A DNA stretch of 52,141 nucleotides. Origin: a virus. Positions 26,157 through 33,699 of the stretch are shown piece after piece (the stretch's first letter is position 1; every line of letters starts with the position of its first letter). The notes beneath the pieces were generated by a model. The model ran no database searches. It worked only from the letters and a program-made list of their open reading frames with translations, and was not told where the DNA came from. Both the position numbers and the translations under genes were made by a program. The stretch lies in IMG/VR virus record IMGVR_UViG_3300050011_000039, positions 1-52,141 of that record; one strand, given 5' to 3'.

Positions 26157-26859
26157 TAAGTATAAATCACGCCAAAGAATGTATTACTTACAATATCAGC
26201 ATGGCCTCACCATAGAAGATTATAATGGAATTCTTGCACACCAAAATAATGGTTGCGCAATTTGCAGTGAAAGCAAAGAACTTGTTGTCGATCATTGCCA
26301 CGACAAACAATACGTTCGAGGGCTTCTATGCCAAAGATGCAATATAGGTCTTGGATATTTCTATGATAAACCAGAACTTGTAAGGACAGCACTAGATTAC
26401 CTTATAAATCCATCAACTAAAAAGCTTGGAATCGTGGCTGCTGCAAAGCCTAGAATGGAAAAAAAGAATTGGAAGATACCACCATCACCAAAAGATTGGG
26501 GTCTAAAAGATTGTCTCTGCTGCGATACGAAAATCCCTAACAAAGCAAACAGAAAGTATTGTTCCTTTAAATGCCAATCAAAAGTTGCCGCAGTTAAACG
26601 GTTTCCACCCAAAGATCCGATTCATTGTCCTGTATGTTCCGTCATATTTACTCCACTCCAAAACCAACATAAGTGCTGTTCAAGAAAATGCTGGCTGGAA
26701 AATCACAGACACCCGCATCAACTTCAATATACATGCCAACACTGCTCTAGCCGATATAAACCATATAGATACTCACAAAAGTTCTGCTCATCTCAGTGTT
26801 GTAGCCAAAGCAGGGAGATATTGCGACTCGCAAAACAATCCCGACAGGAAACCCCATGA
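26149..26859 (+). CDS. Endonuclease VII-like HNH nuclease with extra zinc fingers
   Basis: A 236-aa protein. Residues 13-90 match the recombination endonuclease VII family: YLQYQHGLTIEDYN, CAIC (36-39), VDHCH with the metal-site histidines (47-51), RGLLCQRCNIGLGY (Cys 61, 64) and a terminal LVRTALDYL helix. T4 endonuclease VII resolves branched DNA. This type of gene in the middle of late operons is usually mobile. Unusually, residues 120-225 add three Cys4 fingers, each CxxC then CxxxC. It lies on the strand opposite to its surroundings and is AT-rich relative to them. Confidence 0.85.
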   Translation: MIDKYKSRQRMYYLQYQHGLTIEDYNGILAHQNNGCAICSESKELVVDHCHDKQYVRGLLCQRCNIGLGYFYDKPELVRTALDYLINPSTKKLGIVAAAKPRMEKKNWKIPPSPKDWGLKDCLCCDTKIPNKANRKYCSFKCQSKVAAVKRFPPKDPIHCPVCSVIFTPLQNQHKCCSRKCWLENHRHPHQLQYTCQHCSSRYKPYRYSQKFCSSQCCSQSREILRLAKQSRQETP

Positions 26860-26999
26860 CCACCCTCGCCATAATCCTCACACCCGCCGCCATTATGCTT
26901 ATTCTCAATCCGCCACTCCATGGTATCCCGCAAATCATTCTCGTGTCAGCGGCCATCGTCGTGGCGTTCGTGGGGGTTGGGGAAATTACGAGTCGATAA
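26856..26999 (+). CDS. Small two-helix membrane protein
   Basis: A 47-aa open frame starting by ATGA overlap with the endonuclease stop. It holds two hydrophobic segments, about 3-17 (LAIILTPAAIMLILN) and 24-41 (IPQIILVSAAIVVAFVGV), with a short turn between them. Its last 14 bases overlap the convergent gene. A holin-like topology is possible, but the position in mobile cargo argues for an unrelated membrane role. Confidence 0.5.
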   Translation: MTTLAIILTPAAIMLILNPPLHGIPQIILVSAAIVVAFVGVGEITSR

Positions 27000-27489
27000 C
27001 CCGTTCGGAAATAAATTTAATCACATCTTCAGGAGACGCCCTCACCCATTCGCCGTGCGCATCTTCTGTGTGGAAAAAAGACAGTGCTGCCGATTCGATG
27101 TCTGTGGCGTCAATCCTAAACATATTATCAGATTTATATTCAAGTCTGGCTGGATACGGGCAATTAACCTTAATTTGTATTAGACGATTCTCAACAAATC
27201 TGGTGACACCTATCTTTACGAAACCTTCGCATGAAATTGCATAAACACAAAATATCTTTTTAGCGTGAGTTATCGGGGTTATTTCAAACTTTCTCTTTTT
27301 ACCCTTAATCTTAGTCAGCCCATTCTTACTATAACGCAATTGCTGACATGCTATACAATACCCGCCCTTGGAATATCTCTTCGATAAATGGCCGGCTGCG
27401 CATGGCTCAGTAGAATAAAAAAAACGCTCTCCTGCCGCGATTGCGTCACGCGCATTAGTCTTTAATTCTGTTTCATTGGTATATTCCAT
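26986..27489 (-). CDS. GIY-YIG-like (T5orf172/Mug113 type) protein with zinc finger
   Basis: A 167-aa protein. Residues 20-60 form a finger-like element (CAAGHLSKRYSKGGYCIACQ). Residues 80-160 match the T5orf172/Mug113 branch of GIY-YIG nucleases: FCVYAISCEGFVKIGVTRF, then RLIQIKVNCPYP, a late glutamate (ESAALSFFHTE) and GEWV. Members are predicted nucleases of mobile elements. The ATG at 27489 is preferred over a TTG 28 codons upstream. AT-rich, and inserted between the terminase small subunit and minor virion genes. Confidence 0.75.
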   Translation of the reverse strand: MEYTNETELKTNARDAIAAGERFFYSTEPCAAGHLSKRYSKGGYCIACQQLRYSKNGLTKIKGKKRKFEITPITHAKKIFCVYAISCEGFVKIGVTRFVENRLIQIKVNCPYPARLEYKSDNMFRIDATDIESAALSFFHTEDAHGEWVRASPEDVIKFISERVIDS

Positions 27490-27886
27490 AAAAAATTTAT
27501 AACTAAAAAAATTTAGATGGTCAACTAAAATTAGCGTTTTGGAATTTTGGAAAAAAAGTGGGCGGAGGTTCAAATAAACTTCCCAGCCCCGATTTCGGGG
27601 GGTACCCCTCGCGCAAAAGTCGCCGCAAGCAAAAACGCGCAGCCAATGGCTCGGCTATCATGCGGATGGATGGTTCGGGCTGGATGGTATGGAAACCGCT
27701 TCGATCTCTGTAGTAGGTATCGAACTAAACGGATAAGGCGTTGATATTGCTATCGAAGTGTGCGGCATGCCTGAACACATACCCCCACAGATACCCCCAG
27801 CACGCTACACTTTCATCATTCGTTACGTTATAACATTACAGGTTAATCAATGCCTTGCGTTGATATTGTGCCTATTTTTTAGGCAA
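27490..27886. other. 397-bp non-coding stretch between GIY-YIG gene and terminase small subunit
   Basis: I see no convincing gene. It holds a GC-rich hairpin (CCCCG, loop, CGGGG) near 27587-27600, a sequence like a tRNA T-arm (GGAGGTTCAAAT near 27564-27575), a 12-bp direct repeat GCGTTGATATTG at 27738 and 27857, an imperfect palindrome around GTTATAAC (27825-27842) that makes an extended -10 on the minus strand, and a TGCCTA/TAGGCA hairpin at 27869-27885. It may be a scar of insertion or recombination. Confidence 0.5.
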
Positions 27887-28327
27887 TCATGGCGATTCTG
27901 GTCGAGCTGGTGACTCTTCGACCGCCTCATTACCCGCCGCATCGACGAGAACAGGCGTTGAATTACCTTCTATAACAATCCCTTGCGCGTCCTGCTCCGC
28001 CATGATGAACGCCAACTGCCTTGCAAGCTGCGCGTTGTCAACCTCATGTGTGACCTTGACGGCTGCGTCAATTGATTGCGTAGACTTGCCGTAAGCACGA
28101 TCACAAATCTCCTGCATATACGCAAGCGATTCACCCGGCTTCCAGTCATCACGCAATGCGCCAGCAATGAGTTTTTGCGCCATTGCATGAGCAACAAGCG
28201 GCTTAGGCGGCAACTCAGGCGCTGAACCTTCCCACGGGCGCGAGATCATGCACTGCAACGCATCCACGAATATTTTGCGTCCAGTTGTTCCCGAAGGGTT
28301 GCCGGATTGACCTGGCAAAAAAGTCAC
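27887..28327 (-). CDS. Terminase small subunit-like protein (DUF5681-type N-terminus)
   Basis: A 146-aa protein starting at a GTG, with FLPGQSGNPSGTTGR at the N-terminus, the signature of the DUF5681 type often found in phage packaging genes. A helical middle follows (MAQKLIAGALRDDW, YMQEICDRAYGK), then an acidic tail. Its place as first gene of the packaging and virion module suggests the DNA-recognition subunit of terminase. The separation from the large subunit by about 4 kb is odd and probably reflects insertions. Confidence 0.7.
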   Translation of the reverse strand: MTFLPGQSGNPSGTTGRKIFVDALQCMISRPWEGSAPELPPKPLVAHAMAQKLIAGALRDDWKPGESLAYMQEICDRAYGKSTQSIDAAVKVTHEVDNAQLARQLAFIMAEQDAQGIVIEGNSTPVLVDAAGNEAVEESPARPESP

Positions 28328-28360
28328 TTGAGCCTACGAGTTAATTATTTGACGTGAAAC

Positions 28361-28389
28361 AATATAACATTACACCGAATTACTTGCAA
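28361..28389 (-). promoter_or_regulatory. Promoter of the terminase small-subunit gene
   Basis: Minus-strand -35 TTGCAA (28384-28389), 17-bp spacer, extended -10 TGT-TATATT (28361-28366), about 35 bp before the GTG start. Confidence 0.65.
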
Positions 28390-28391
28390 GC

Positions 28392-28408
28392 ATGTTATTT
28401 TATAACAT
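28392..28408. repeat. Inverted repeat beside the late promoter
   Basis: ATGTTAT and ATAACAT arms separated by three T. The repeat abuts the -35 of the terminase promoter and shares TATAACA with other sites in the late module, so it could be a repressor or activator site. Confidence 0.5.
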
Positions 28409-28692
28409 CCGTTTCATCTGCACAACACTACTGTTAAGCAGACAACAGCCATTCTTGAAATATAATTACCCACTTTTCAGTTTTACAATTAATTATTTAG
28501 CTTTTTGCCAATATAACGCGCAAAAAACAGGGGTAATTTAATTACTTTATTGTTTTTCGCTCTAGAGTAATAAGAAATAGAAAAACAATGCCTAAAGGGG
28601 GAGGGAGAACGGGGGAACACTATCTTATAAAAAATAAAGAATATATATAGTAATAAGTAGATTCCGTCCTTTGTTTACAGGGGTTAGAATTG

Positions 28693-28710
28693 TTTGCAAT
28701 TGATTGCAAA
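28693..28710. repeat. Inverted repeat upstream of the early promoter
   Basis: TTTGCAAT and ATTGCAAA around a TG centre, perfect over 8-bp arms, 65 bp before the early -35. The form of an operator for a dimeric regulator; the protein is not known. Confidence 0.5.
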
Positions 28711-28774
28711 ACGATGGTTATTAACTGTTTAATAATCTGATAAACATATAAATTGAATTATAAACCATAATTTC

Positions 28775-28802
28775 TTGACATAATACTATAAACGATTATA
28801 TT
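28775..28802 (+). promoter_or_regulatory. Early promoter of the plus-strand module
   Basis: -35 TTGACA (28775-28780), 16-bp spacer, -10 TATATT (28797-28802). It lies 32 bp before the first early gene and near-consensus hexamers suggest use by host sigma70 polymerase. Confidence 0.75.
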
Positions 28803-28834
28803 GATATATCAACCAACCATAGGGAAATATAAAA

Positions 28835-29050
28835 ATGTTCACAGTCACAAAAAACAATCCGATTCCCACCAGCCGAATTGATTGGCCCTTCAAGACAATG
28901 GAAATAGACGAATCAATCGAAATCGAAGACAAGGCTTTTTGGAGCAAGGCGGTTATTTGCGCTCACATCACGGGCCGTCAAAAGAATATGAAATTTTCTA
29001 CACGATGGAATAAAGCCGAAAACAAAGGGATTATATGGCGTATATCATAA
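28835..29050 (+). CDS. Small conserved phage early protein
   Basis: A 71-aa protein (IDWPFKTMEIDESIEI, later WNKAENKGIIWRI) of a kind widespread in phages and plasmids that keeps a WPF-type motif, an acidic turn and a C-terminal WRI strand. Function unknown. First gene after the early promoter, with AGGGA before its ATG. Confidence 0.65.
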   Translation: MFTVTKNNPIPTSRIDWPFKTMEIDESIEIEDKAFWSKAVICAHITGRQKNMKFSTRWNKAENKGIIWRIS

Positions 29051-29112
29051 TATAGTAATATTATTGCTATTTTATAATTTATCAAAATAACTATATACAA
29101 AGGCCTTTCAAT

Positions 29113-29154
29113 ATGAAATACTCCTTATATCGAAACGCTCCTGATTGTTTCGAT
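29113..29154 (+). promoter_or_regulatory. Leader with stem-loop and 14-codon open frame
   Basis: ATCGAAAC (29129-29136) and GTTTCGAT (29147-29154) form a perfect 8-bp stem with a 10-nt loop, without a U-tract. A short open frame of 14 codons starts at 29113 with AAAGG upstream and ends at 29157. The pair could be a translational control element for the gene at 29179. Confidence 0.3.
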
Positions 29155-29178
29155 TAAACCGCAAACCGTAAAGGATTA

Positions 29179-29421
29179 ATGAAAATGAAACCCTGCAATC
29201 AACCCCTACTTGCCGCCTGCTGCGAAGGATTCGCCGGACTGCCTAACCCGCACTTGCGCTCTAGCAACATGGAAGAAATTCACCGGATAGGATCAATAAT
29301 GAAAGCGCAGGGGATGCAATGCCCCGCGCACGTTCACAAGAGTCGGGGATCGACCTATCTGGTCAACGGCAAGAAGTTTTCTATCGTTTACGGACAAGGC
29401 GCAAGCTTTGTTAAGTTTTAA
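29179..29421 (+). CDS. Small early protein, function unknown
   Basis: An 80-aa protein with four Cys and several His (PCNQPLLAACCEGF, MQCPAHVHKS) and a C-terminal VNGKKFSIVYGQGASFVKF. The spacing does not match a known finger. AAAGGATTA precedes the start, a ribosome site repeated before the next gene. Confidence 0.55.
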   Translation: MKMKPCNQPLLAACCEGFAGLPNPHLRSSNMEEIHRIGSIMKAQGMQCPAHVHKSRGSTYLVNGKKFSIVYGQGASFVKF

Positions 29422-29460
29422 CCCAACCAACCGGAATTTCCGGACACATCGAAAGGATTA

Positions 29461-29700
29461 ATGAAAATGAAAACAGCAAAAAGAGATTCCGACCTAATAA
29501 CCAGAGATGAAATGTATGAGCGTTTACGCCTTATCAGGATAAACCGCGATATTGCTAACGATACTCCAGTTAAAACTACACACGTGGACGATATGCGAGC
29601 GAAGCATAAGAAAATCTGCAAGCTAACAGAGAGAGAGGGGAAACTATTGCAGCGAATGGGCGACTTGGCATCAGCAGAACGCAAGGACGAAACAAAATGA
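29461..29700 (+). CDS. Small early protein, function unknown
   Basis: A 79-aa, very charged helical protein (MYERLRLIRINRDIANDTPV, DDMRAKHKKICKLTEREGKL). Its ATGA overlap with the next gene suggests coupled translation. No family recognised. Confidence 0.55.
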   Translation: MKMKTAKRDSDLITRDEMYERLRLIRINRDIANDTPVKTTHVDDMRAKHKKICKLTEREGKLLQRMGDLASAERKDETK

Positions 29701-30035
29701 ACGACGCAGAGACGGTACGGCATTGCATAGAAGTTTTGGCGGTTCAAATTGATTCGCCAACTAAAGGACGCATAAAAGCCGAAGGGATTTCTGCATTGGC
29801 AGACTTGGAAAACGCTGCACTTCCTAGATTGCCTGACGGTTGGCGCATAACAACTATGGATATGTCCATTAAGGGGCGTGTGGCGTGCATGATATGTCGT
29901 GATGGCAAGCCATACGATGACTGGTTCTTGCTAACAGAAGCGCAACAGGAAGAAACACAACTTTATGTTAATGGCCTTGGAAGAACTCCGCGCAGGGCTG
30001 TTCTAAATGCCATAACAAACATCGAAAAGGAATAA
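29697..30035 (+). CDS. Early protein, function unknown
   Basis: A 112-aa protein with an N-terminal helix region and a C-terminal part (LPDGWRITTMDMSIKGRVAC, WFLLTEAQQEETQLYVNGLG) typical of small soluble phage proteins. Coupled by overlap to the preceding gene. I do not recognise it. Confidence 0.55.
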   Translation: MNDAETVRHCIEVLAVQIDSPTKGRIKAEGISALADLENAALPRLPDGWRITTMDMSIKGRVACMICRDGKPYDDWFLLTEAQQEETQLYVNGLGRTPRRAVLNAITNIEKE

Positions 30036-30038
30036 ATC

Positions 30039-30212
30039 ATGACTTGGCTAACCAACATTCCCGAAACGGCTTCCAAACTGAACCAAGCCGATGAGGACTA
30101 CGCAAGAGCAAAACTTGCCGCGCAGGGATTAAACCTTGCCGATAAGATCATAGCTTTGAGAGAAGCTAAAGCCGCGAAGGTTAGGGATTATGGGGAGGCG
30201 GTGAGAGGATGA
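30039..30212 (+). CDS. Small helical early protein
   Basis: A 57-aa open frame (MTWLTNIPETASKLNQADED, then KLAAQGLNLADKIIALRE), Ala/Lys/Glu-rich and helical. It starts three bases after the previous stop and its TGA overlaps the next ATG, the packing seen throughout this operon. Confidence 0.55.
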   Translation: MTWLTNIPETASKLNQADEDYARAKLAAQGLNLADKIIALREAKAAKVRDYGEAVRG

Positions 30213-30406
30213 AATACGCCTTGGTATCCATCTTGTGCTTTTCCTTCGGCATCCTGCTAAACCCAAACTTTACGCCACCAGGGCCGCAGGTAATCGAACG
30301 CGCCACGCCTGTTTATATGCCGATTAAATCCCATTCAAGATATTACGGGGAGCAGATATCAGCTATAGCAGCCGCGATACCAGCCTCAGCCCTAAAGGTG
30401 AAATAA
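30209..30406 (+). CDS. Small membrane-anchored or exported protein
   Basis: A 65-aa protein with a hydrophobic N-terminus (MKYALVSILCFSFGILLN) that could be a signal anchor, then a Pro-rich stretch and a short soluble tail. ATGA/TAATG overlaps on both sides. Function unknown. Confidence 0.5.
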   Translation: MKYALVSILCFSFGILLNPNFTPPGPQVIERATPVYMPIKSHSRYYGEQISAIAAAIPASALKVK

Positions 30407-30621
30407 TGGAACGCTTCGGTTATCTAGTCTGTCACTATCCAGATCAGGGCGGAAACTTCGGATTCGCGGTATATGAAAATGGTTATGATCGCCCGTTCGT
30501 TCGCGTAGTGTCAGGCGCCCATTACGGAACCGAGCAAACCGCCAACCTCGCAGGCGCAAGGGTATGCGAGCGCGTACGGAGAGTTGCGGAGCGGCATGGA
30601 ATGGAGCTTGTAGCAGCATGA
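30406..30621 (+). CDS. Small early protein, function unknown
   Basis: A 71-aa protein with an N-terminal beta part (FGYLVCHYPDQGGNFGFAVY) and a C-terminal helix (AGARVCERVRRVAERHGMEL). The start overlaps the previous stop (TAATG). No family recognised. Confidence 0.55.
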   Translation: MERFGYLVCHYPDQGGNFGFAVYENGYDRPFVRVVSGAHYGTEQTANLAGARVCERVRRVAERHGMELVAA

Positions 30622-30767
30622 AAAATATATCAGCTAAAGAGATTCTCGAACGCATGAAGCGCAACCCCATCCAGAAAGCTTGCGGGAAAAAGCCGATGCA
30701 GATTATCGGGAACAAAAAACGCAAGGCGAAAAGGCTGAAACACCAACAGGAGATTAGCAATGAGTGA
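30618..30767 (+). CDS. Very small basic protein
   Basis: A 49-aa protein, about one third Lys/Arg (RMKRNPIQKACGKKPMQ, NKKRKAKRLKHQQE). The start is fixed by ATGA overlap; a longer frame begins inside the previous gene. May bind nucleic acid. Confidence 0.5.
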   Translation: MKNISAKEILERMKRNPIQKACGKKPMQIIGNKKRKAKRLKHQQEISNE

Positions 30768-30996
30768 TTTACTAAGCGACCGCGCCCGAATCCTCCTAAT
30801 CCTCGACCGCGAACGCGCAGGGGAAGCGAATGAGGCAGTCATTGTCGCATGTCAGGCATCTCTACGCGCTCTTGATATGGATAAGCGCGGATACGGGGCG
30901 CAATTCATAACCGAATCCTTGGGCGACAACAAACACGAATCAGACGCTCGCGTGATTATGGGAGATTATTATTCAGCGCGAGAAGGGAAAGATTAA
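30760..30996 (+). CDS. Small early protein, function unknown
   Basis: A 78-aa helical protein (SDRARILLILDRERAGEANE, VIVACQASLRALDMDKRGYG). Overlaps the preceding gene by 8 bp and the next by one base. Not recognised. Confidence 0.55.
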   Translation: MSDLLSDRARILLILDRERAGEANEAVIVACQASLRALDMDKRGYGAQFITESLGDNKHESDARVIMGDYYSAREGKD

Positions 30997-31178
30997 TGAC
31001 CAATACACAAGAGCTAACCCTCGCCATCTTCACCAAAGCAATCCGAGCCATTGCATCCGGCCTCGATCCCGATTGTAGCAGCGCCGGGCGTCAACACGCT
31101 GTATCAATGCCGAAATGGAAGCTACGCGAGATAGCGCGTAGGGCTTGCATAGATGCGGGGATTAAATGGAACACATGA
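30996..31178 (+). CDS. Small early protein, function unknown
   Basis: A 60-aa helical protein (LAIFTKAIRAIASGLDPDC, KLREIARRACIDAGIKW). Its stop overlaps the start of the HTH gene (ATGA), linking it to that regulator in one transcript. Confidence 0.5.
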   Translation: MTNTQELTLAIFTKAIRAIASGLDPDCSSAGRQHAVSMPKWKLREIARRACIDAGIKWNT

Positions 31179-31372
31179 CACACGATGAAATTCTCTCCCT
31201 ACGCAAGAAATTAGAACTTACACAAGCAGAATTTTGTGATCTAATTGGCGTAAGCTTGACGACCTTATGGCGACTTGAGAAAGGTCATGAGAAGCCGAGC
31301 AAGACACTTGTTAAATTGTTGGAAGTTATTACCGATAATAATAATTCCGCTTACGATATAAAATATTCGTAA
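31175..31372 (+). CDS. Cro/CI-type helix-turn-helix regulator
   Basis: A 65-aa protein that is little more than an HTH_3 (XRE) domain: LRKKLELTQAEFCDLIGVSL holds the first helix and the turn, then TTLWRLEKGHEKPSKTLVKL. It would bind DNA as a dimer. The ATGA overlap with the upstream stop suggests the start at 31175; an ATG at 31166 adds three residues. Three CTTAC-type half sites overlap its own stop codon, just before the primase gene, so it may control that gene or the operon. Confidence 0.8.
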   Translation: MTHDEILSLRKKLELTQAEFCDLIGVSLTTLWRLEKGHEKPSKTLVKLLEVITDNNNSAYDIKYS

Positions 31373-31384
31373 GTTTTGACTTAC
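31350..31384. promoter_or_regulatory. Cluster of inverted CTTAC half-sites (operator candidate)
   Basis: CTTACGA (31350-31356) faces TCGTAAG (31367-31373) across 10 bp, and that second arm also faces CTTAC (31380-31384). The group covers the end of the HTH gene. Half-sites spaced like this are typical of XRE-type repressors. Confidence 0.5.
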
Positions 31385-31419
31385 ATCAAAACGATTATTC
31401 GGGTACGTTTTCGGGAGCT

Positions 31420-31453
31420 GGTCTGGGGGTTTCTTCGCGGTTTCCCTCAGACC
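31420..31453 (+). other. Stem-loop in the leader of the primase gene
   Basis: GGTCTGGGGG and CCCTCAGACC pair over 10 bp with one mismatch, leaving a 14-nt loop. No U-tract follows, so it is not a simple terminator. It could be an mRNA control element or a single-strand origin-type hairpin beside the primase. Confidence 0.45.
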
Positions 31454-31479
31454 CGCGCCAACCGCGAGATCCCCCACAA

Positions 31480-33699
31480 ATGGCATCAAATAATTACGTC
31501 ACCCCGTGGAACAATAAATCCACGCAGAACAAGTTTTTGTTTGCATGGGATGCAGCTTTACCCGCAACGAGAAACAATAGTTATCTTGCGCGAAAGAAAA
31601 TAAAACCATACGGAACCAAACAACAAAACGAAAACCTGCTCATTCCCATTTACAATAAAGATCGTGTTATCTGCGGATTGCAGACGATTGATAAAAACGG
31701 CGCGAAGAAATTCGAATTTGAAAGCAAGGTGGACTCAAACTATTTTGTTCTCAATGAAGAATCCGAAAACACTGTAATTTACATAACCGAAAGTTTTGGC
31801 AACAGCGCATCCATTGCCGAAGCCACAAACGCCACCGTTGTTTGCGCCTTTTCTGCTGGCAACCTTCCCGCCGTAGCAAAGAACATTCGCGCGCAATGCC
31901 AGAACGTCATCGTTATCGCGGCGGATAACGACGAGGCGGGAATTAAATTCGCAGAAAAAGCCGCACTCGCATGTGATGGGTTTGTTTCTATTCCCCCAAA
32001 AGATAGCGACTTCAACGATGCTTTCGTCAATGGCGATGACATCAACAAATTATTGAGCGTTATTTATAAGCCAGAACCAAAAGCTGAAATTGTAAGAGAA
32101 TACAAAGATTATTCCTCTTACGATGAAACATTCGATAAAGAAACAATTCAAGATATGCTTTCGTGTATCTCGGCTGATATAGGCTATCACGAATGGATTG
32201 AAATCGGCATGGCGTTGAAGGCCGGAGGCGCATCGCTGGGCGTTTGGGATGGATGGAGCAAGAACAGCCCGAAGTACAAGAAAAACGGATGTTACGAACA
32301 TTGGAACAGTTTTAAGGGTGGCGCGATAACGATAGGGACGCTTGTTCATCACGCGCAAATGAATGGGTGGACGAGGAAGTATGAGGTTGTGCCACATAAA
32401 AAAATGGCATCCGTTGATATTGGCGCGATTGTTGAGAACAAAAGAAAGATAAAGCCAGCGATAACATCGTCGATAAAGATAGAAGTCATGGAGTTTGACG
32501 GGTTGATTGGCGAAACTGTGAAATGGATTACAGACAGCGCGACATTCAAGCAGCCAGTTCTTGCAACCCTGAACGTGCTGGCGACATTGGGCGCGGTATT
32601 CGGGCGCAAATATCGCACAAGCAAATTAAACACGCGAACGAACATTTACACGGTTGGTGTTGCCGGAACATCAGCAGGTAAAGATCATTCTCGCAAACTC
32701 ATTGCGAATCTCGCAAACGAAGCCGGATTAAAGAATATTCTGGGCGACAATGGAGTACGCTCAGATTCCGGTATTGTTAAATCACTCACGGTTCAGGCAA
32801 GCCAAGTTATGATGATCGACGAATTTGGCGATTTCCTGAAAGGTTTGAAAGATCAGAAAGCAGCCGCGCACATTAAGGCGGTGGGGCGGTTATTGCTTCA
32901 GCTCTATTCTACCAGCAGCAGCCTTTATAAACACGGAACATACGCGACTGAGAAGATGGACTCAATGATTCTCCATTGTCCAAATCTTTGTATTTACGGT
33001 ACGACAACCGAGGATATTTACGCCGCCGCAATATCGAAAGAGGGGATAAAAAGCGGGGAATTAAACCGCTTTATCGTTCTTCCTGGCGATGATGGCGCAA
33101 TGCCATGCCACGACATCGACGACACGACGAGAACCCCACAACATCTTGTTGATGGATGGAGGGCATTAGGAGGTTTGCAGGATGGCAATAGCTTGGCTGC
33201 AAGCACATCAGCGACATTCGAGCCAGAGCCGGAAAATATCGAGTGGGGTGATTGCTGGAAGGATGCTTGCGATCTTCTCGACTTGCAATGCAAGAAGCGT
33301 GACGAACCCAACGGCGCATTGTGGGGAAGGTATCGGGAAAATATTATCAAGATCGCACTCATTTATTGTTTGTCGGAAAAGAAGAAAATCATAGAAAAGA
33401 AACATATCGAGACAGCGCGGCATTATGTTGATTTATCCGTTCAGTACATGAACAAGCTGGCAAACAGCCACATGGCTGATAACCAATGGGAAGAACTGCA
33501 TAACGAGTTTGTACGACTTCTCGAAAAGAACAAAGGCGAGATGAGAAAGTTTGAACTCGCACGAGCCATGAAGAAAGTTAAACGGCGCGACTTCGATGAA
33601 ATGTTGGGCGGCATGAAGGAGGCCGAGATTATAGCCATTGAGAGCCGGAATAATAACGGCAATGTGGGGAGGCCAACGGTATATGTCAAACTTCTCTGA
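31480..33699 (+). CDS. Toprim primase-helicase
   Basis: A 739-aa replication protein. Residues 98-165 form a Toprim domain (ITESFGNSASIAEATN with the catalytic Glu104, then IAADND 146-151). About 225-297 is a PriCT_2-like linker (WIEIGMALKAGG, later GGAITIGTLVHHAQ). The C-terminal half is a DUF3987-like helicase, with Walker A GTSAGKD (396-402) and an acidic MMIDEFGDF (444-452). It would prime and unwind DNA for host polymerase, since no phage polymerase is seen. There is no N-terminal zinc finger, and the start lacks a good ribosome site. Confidence 0.85.
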   Translation: MASNNYVTPWNNKSTQNKFLFAWDAALPATRNNSYLARKKIKPYGTKQQNENLLIPIYNKDRVICGLQTIDKNGAKKFEFESKVDSNYFVLNEESENTVIYITESFGNSASIAEATNATVVCAFSAGNLPAVAKNIRAQCQNVIVIAADNDEAGIKFAEKAALACDGFVSIPPKDSDFNDAFVNGDDINKLLSVIYKPEPKAEIVREYKDYSSYDETFDKETIQDMLSCISADIGYHEWIEIGMALKAGGASLGVWDGWSKNSPKYKKNGCYEHWNSFKGGAITIGTLVHHAQMNGWTRKYEVVPHKKMASVDIGAIVENKRKIKPAITSSIKIEVMEFDGLIGETVKWITDSATFKQPVLATLNVLATLGAVFGRKYRTSKLNTRTNIYTVGVAGTSAGKDHSRKLIANLANEAGLKNILGDNGVRSDSGIVKSLTVQASQVMMIDEFGDFLKGLKDQKAAAHIKAVGRLLLQLYSTSSSLYKHGTYATEKMDSMILHCPNLCIYGTTTEDIYAAAISKEGIKSGELNRFIVLPGDDGAMPCHDIDDTTRTPQHLVDGWRALGGLQDGNSLAASTSATFEPEPENIEWGDCWKDACDLLDLQCKKRDEPNGALWGRYRENIIKIALIYCLSEKKKIIEKKHIETARHYVDLSVQYMNKLANSHMADNQWEELHNEFVRLLEKNKGEMRKFELARAMKKVKRRDFDEMLGGMKEAEIIAIESRNNNGNVGRPTVYVKLL

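Larger units (their letters stand above)
28328..28834. promoter_or_regulatory. AT-rich divergent control region between late and early modules
   Basis: This 507-bp gap separates the first late gene (minus) from the first early gene (plus). It contains promoters for both directions, a 7+3+7 inverted repeat (28392-28408), a TTTGCAAT/ATTGCAAA inverted repeat (28693-28710) and longer A/T arms (28549-28557 with 28581-28589). It is strongly AT-rich and shows no gene. It is the best candidate for the early/late switch and possibly for a replication origin. Confidence 0.6.

Noticed and set aside
31376-31603. 75-aa plus-strand frame before the primase
   Set aside because: It crosses the stem-loop and the start of the Toprim frame and has no ribosome site or recognisable content.
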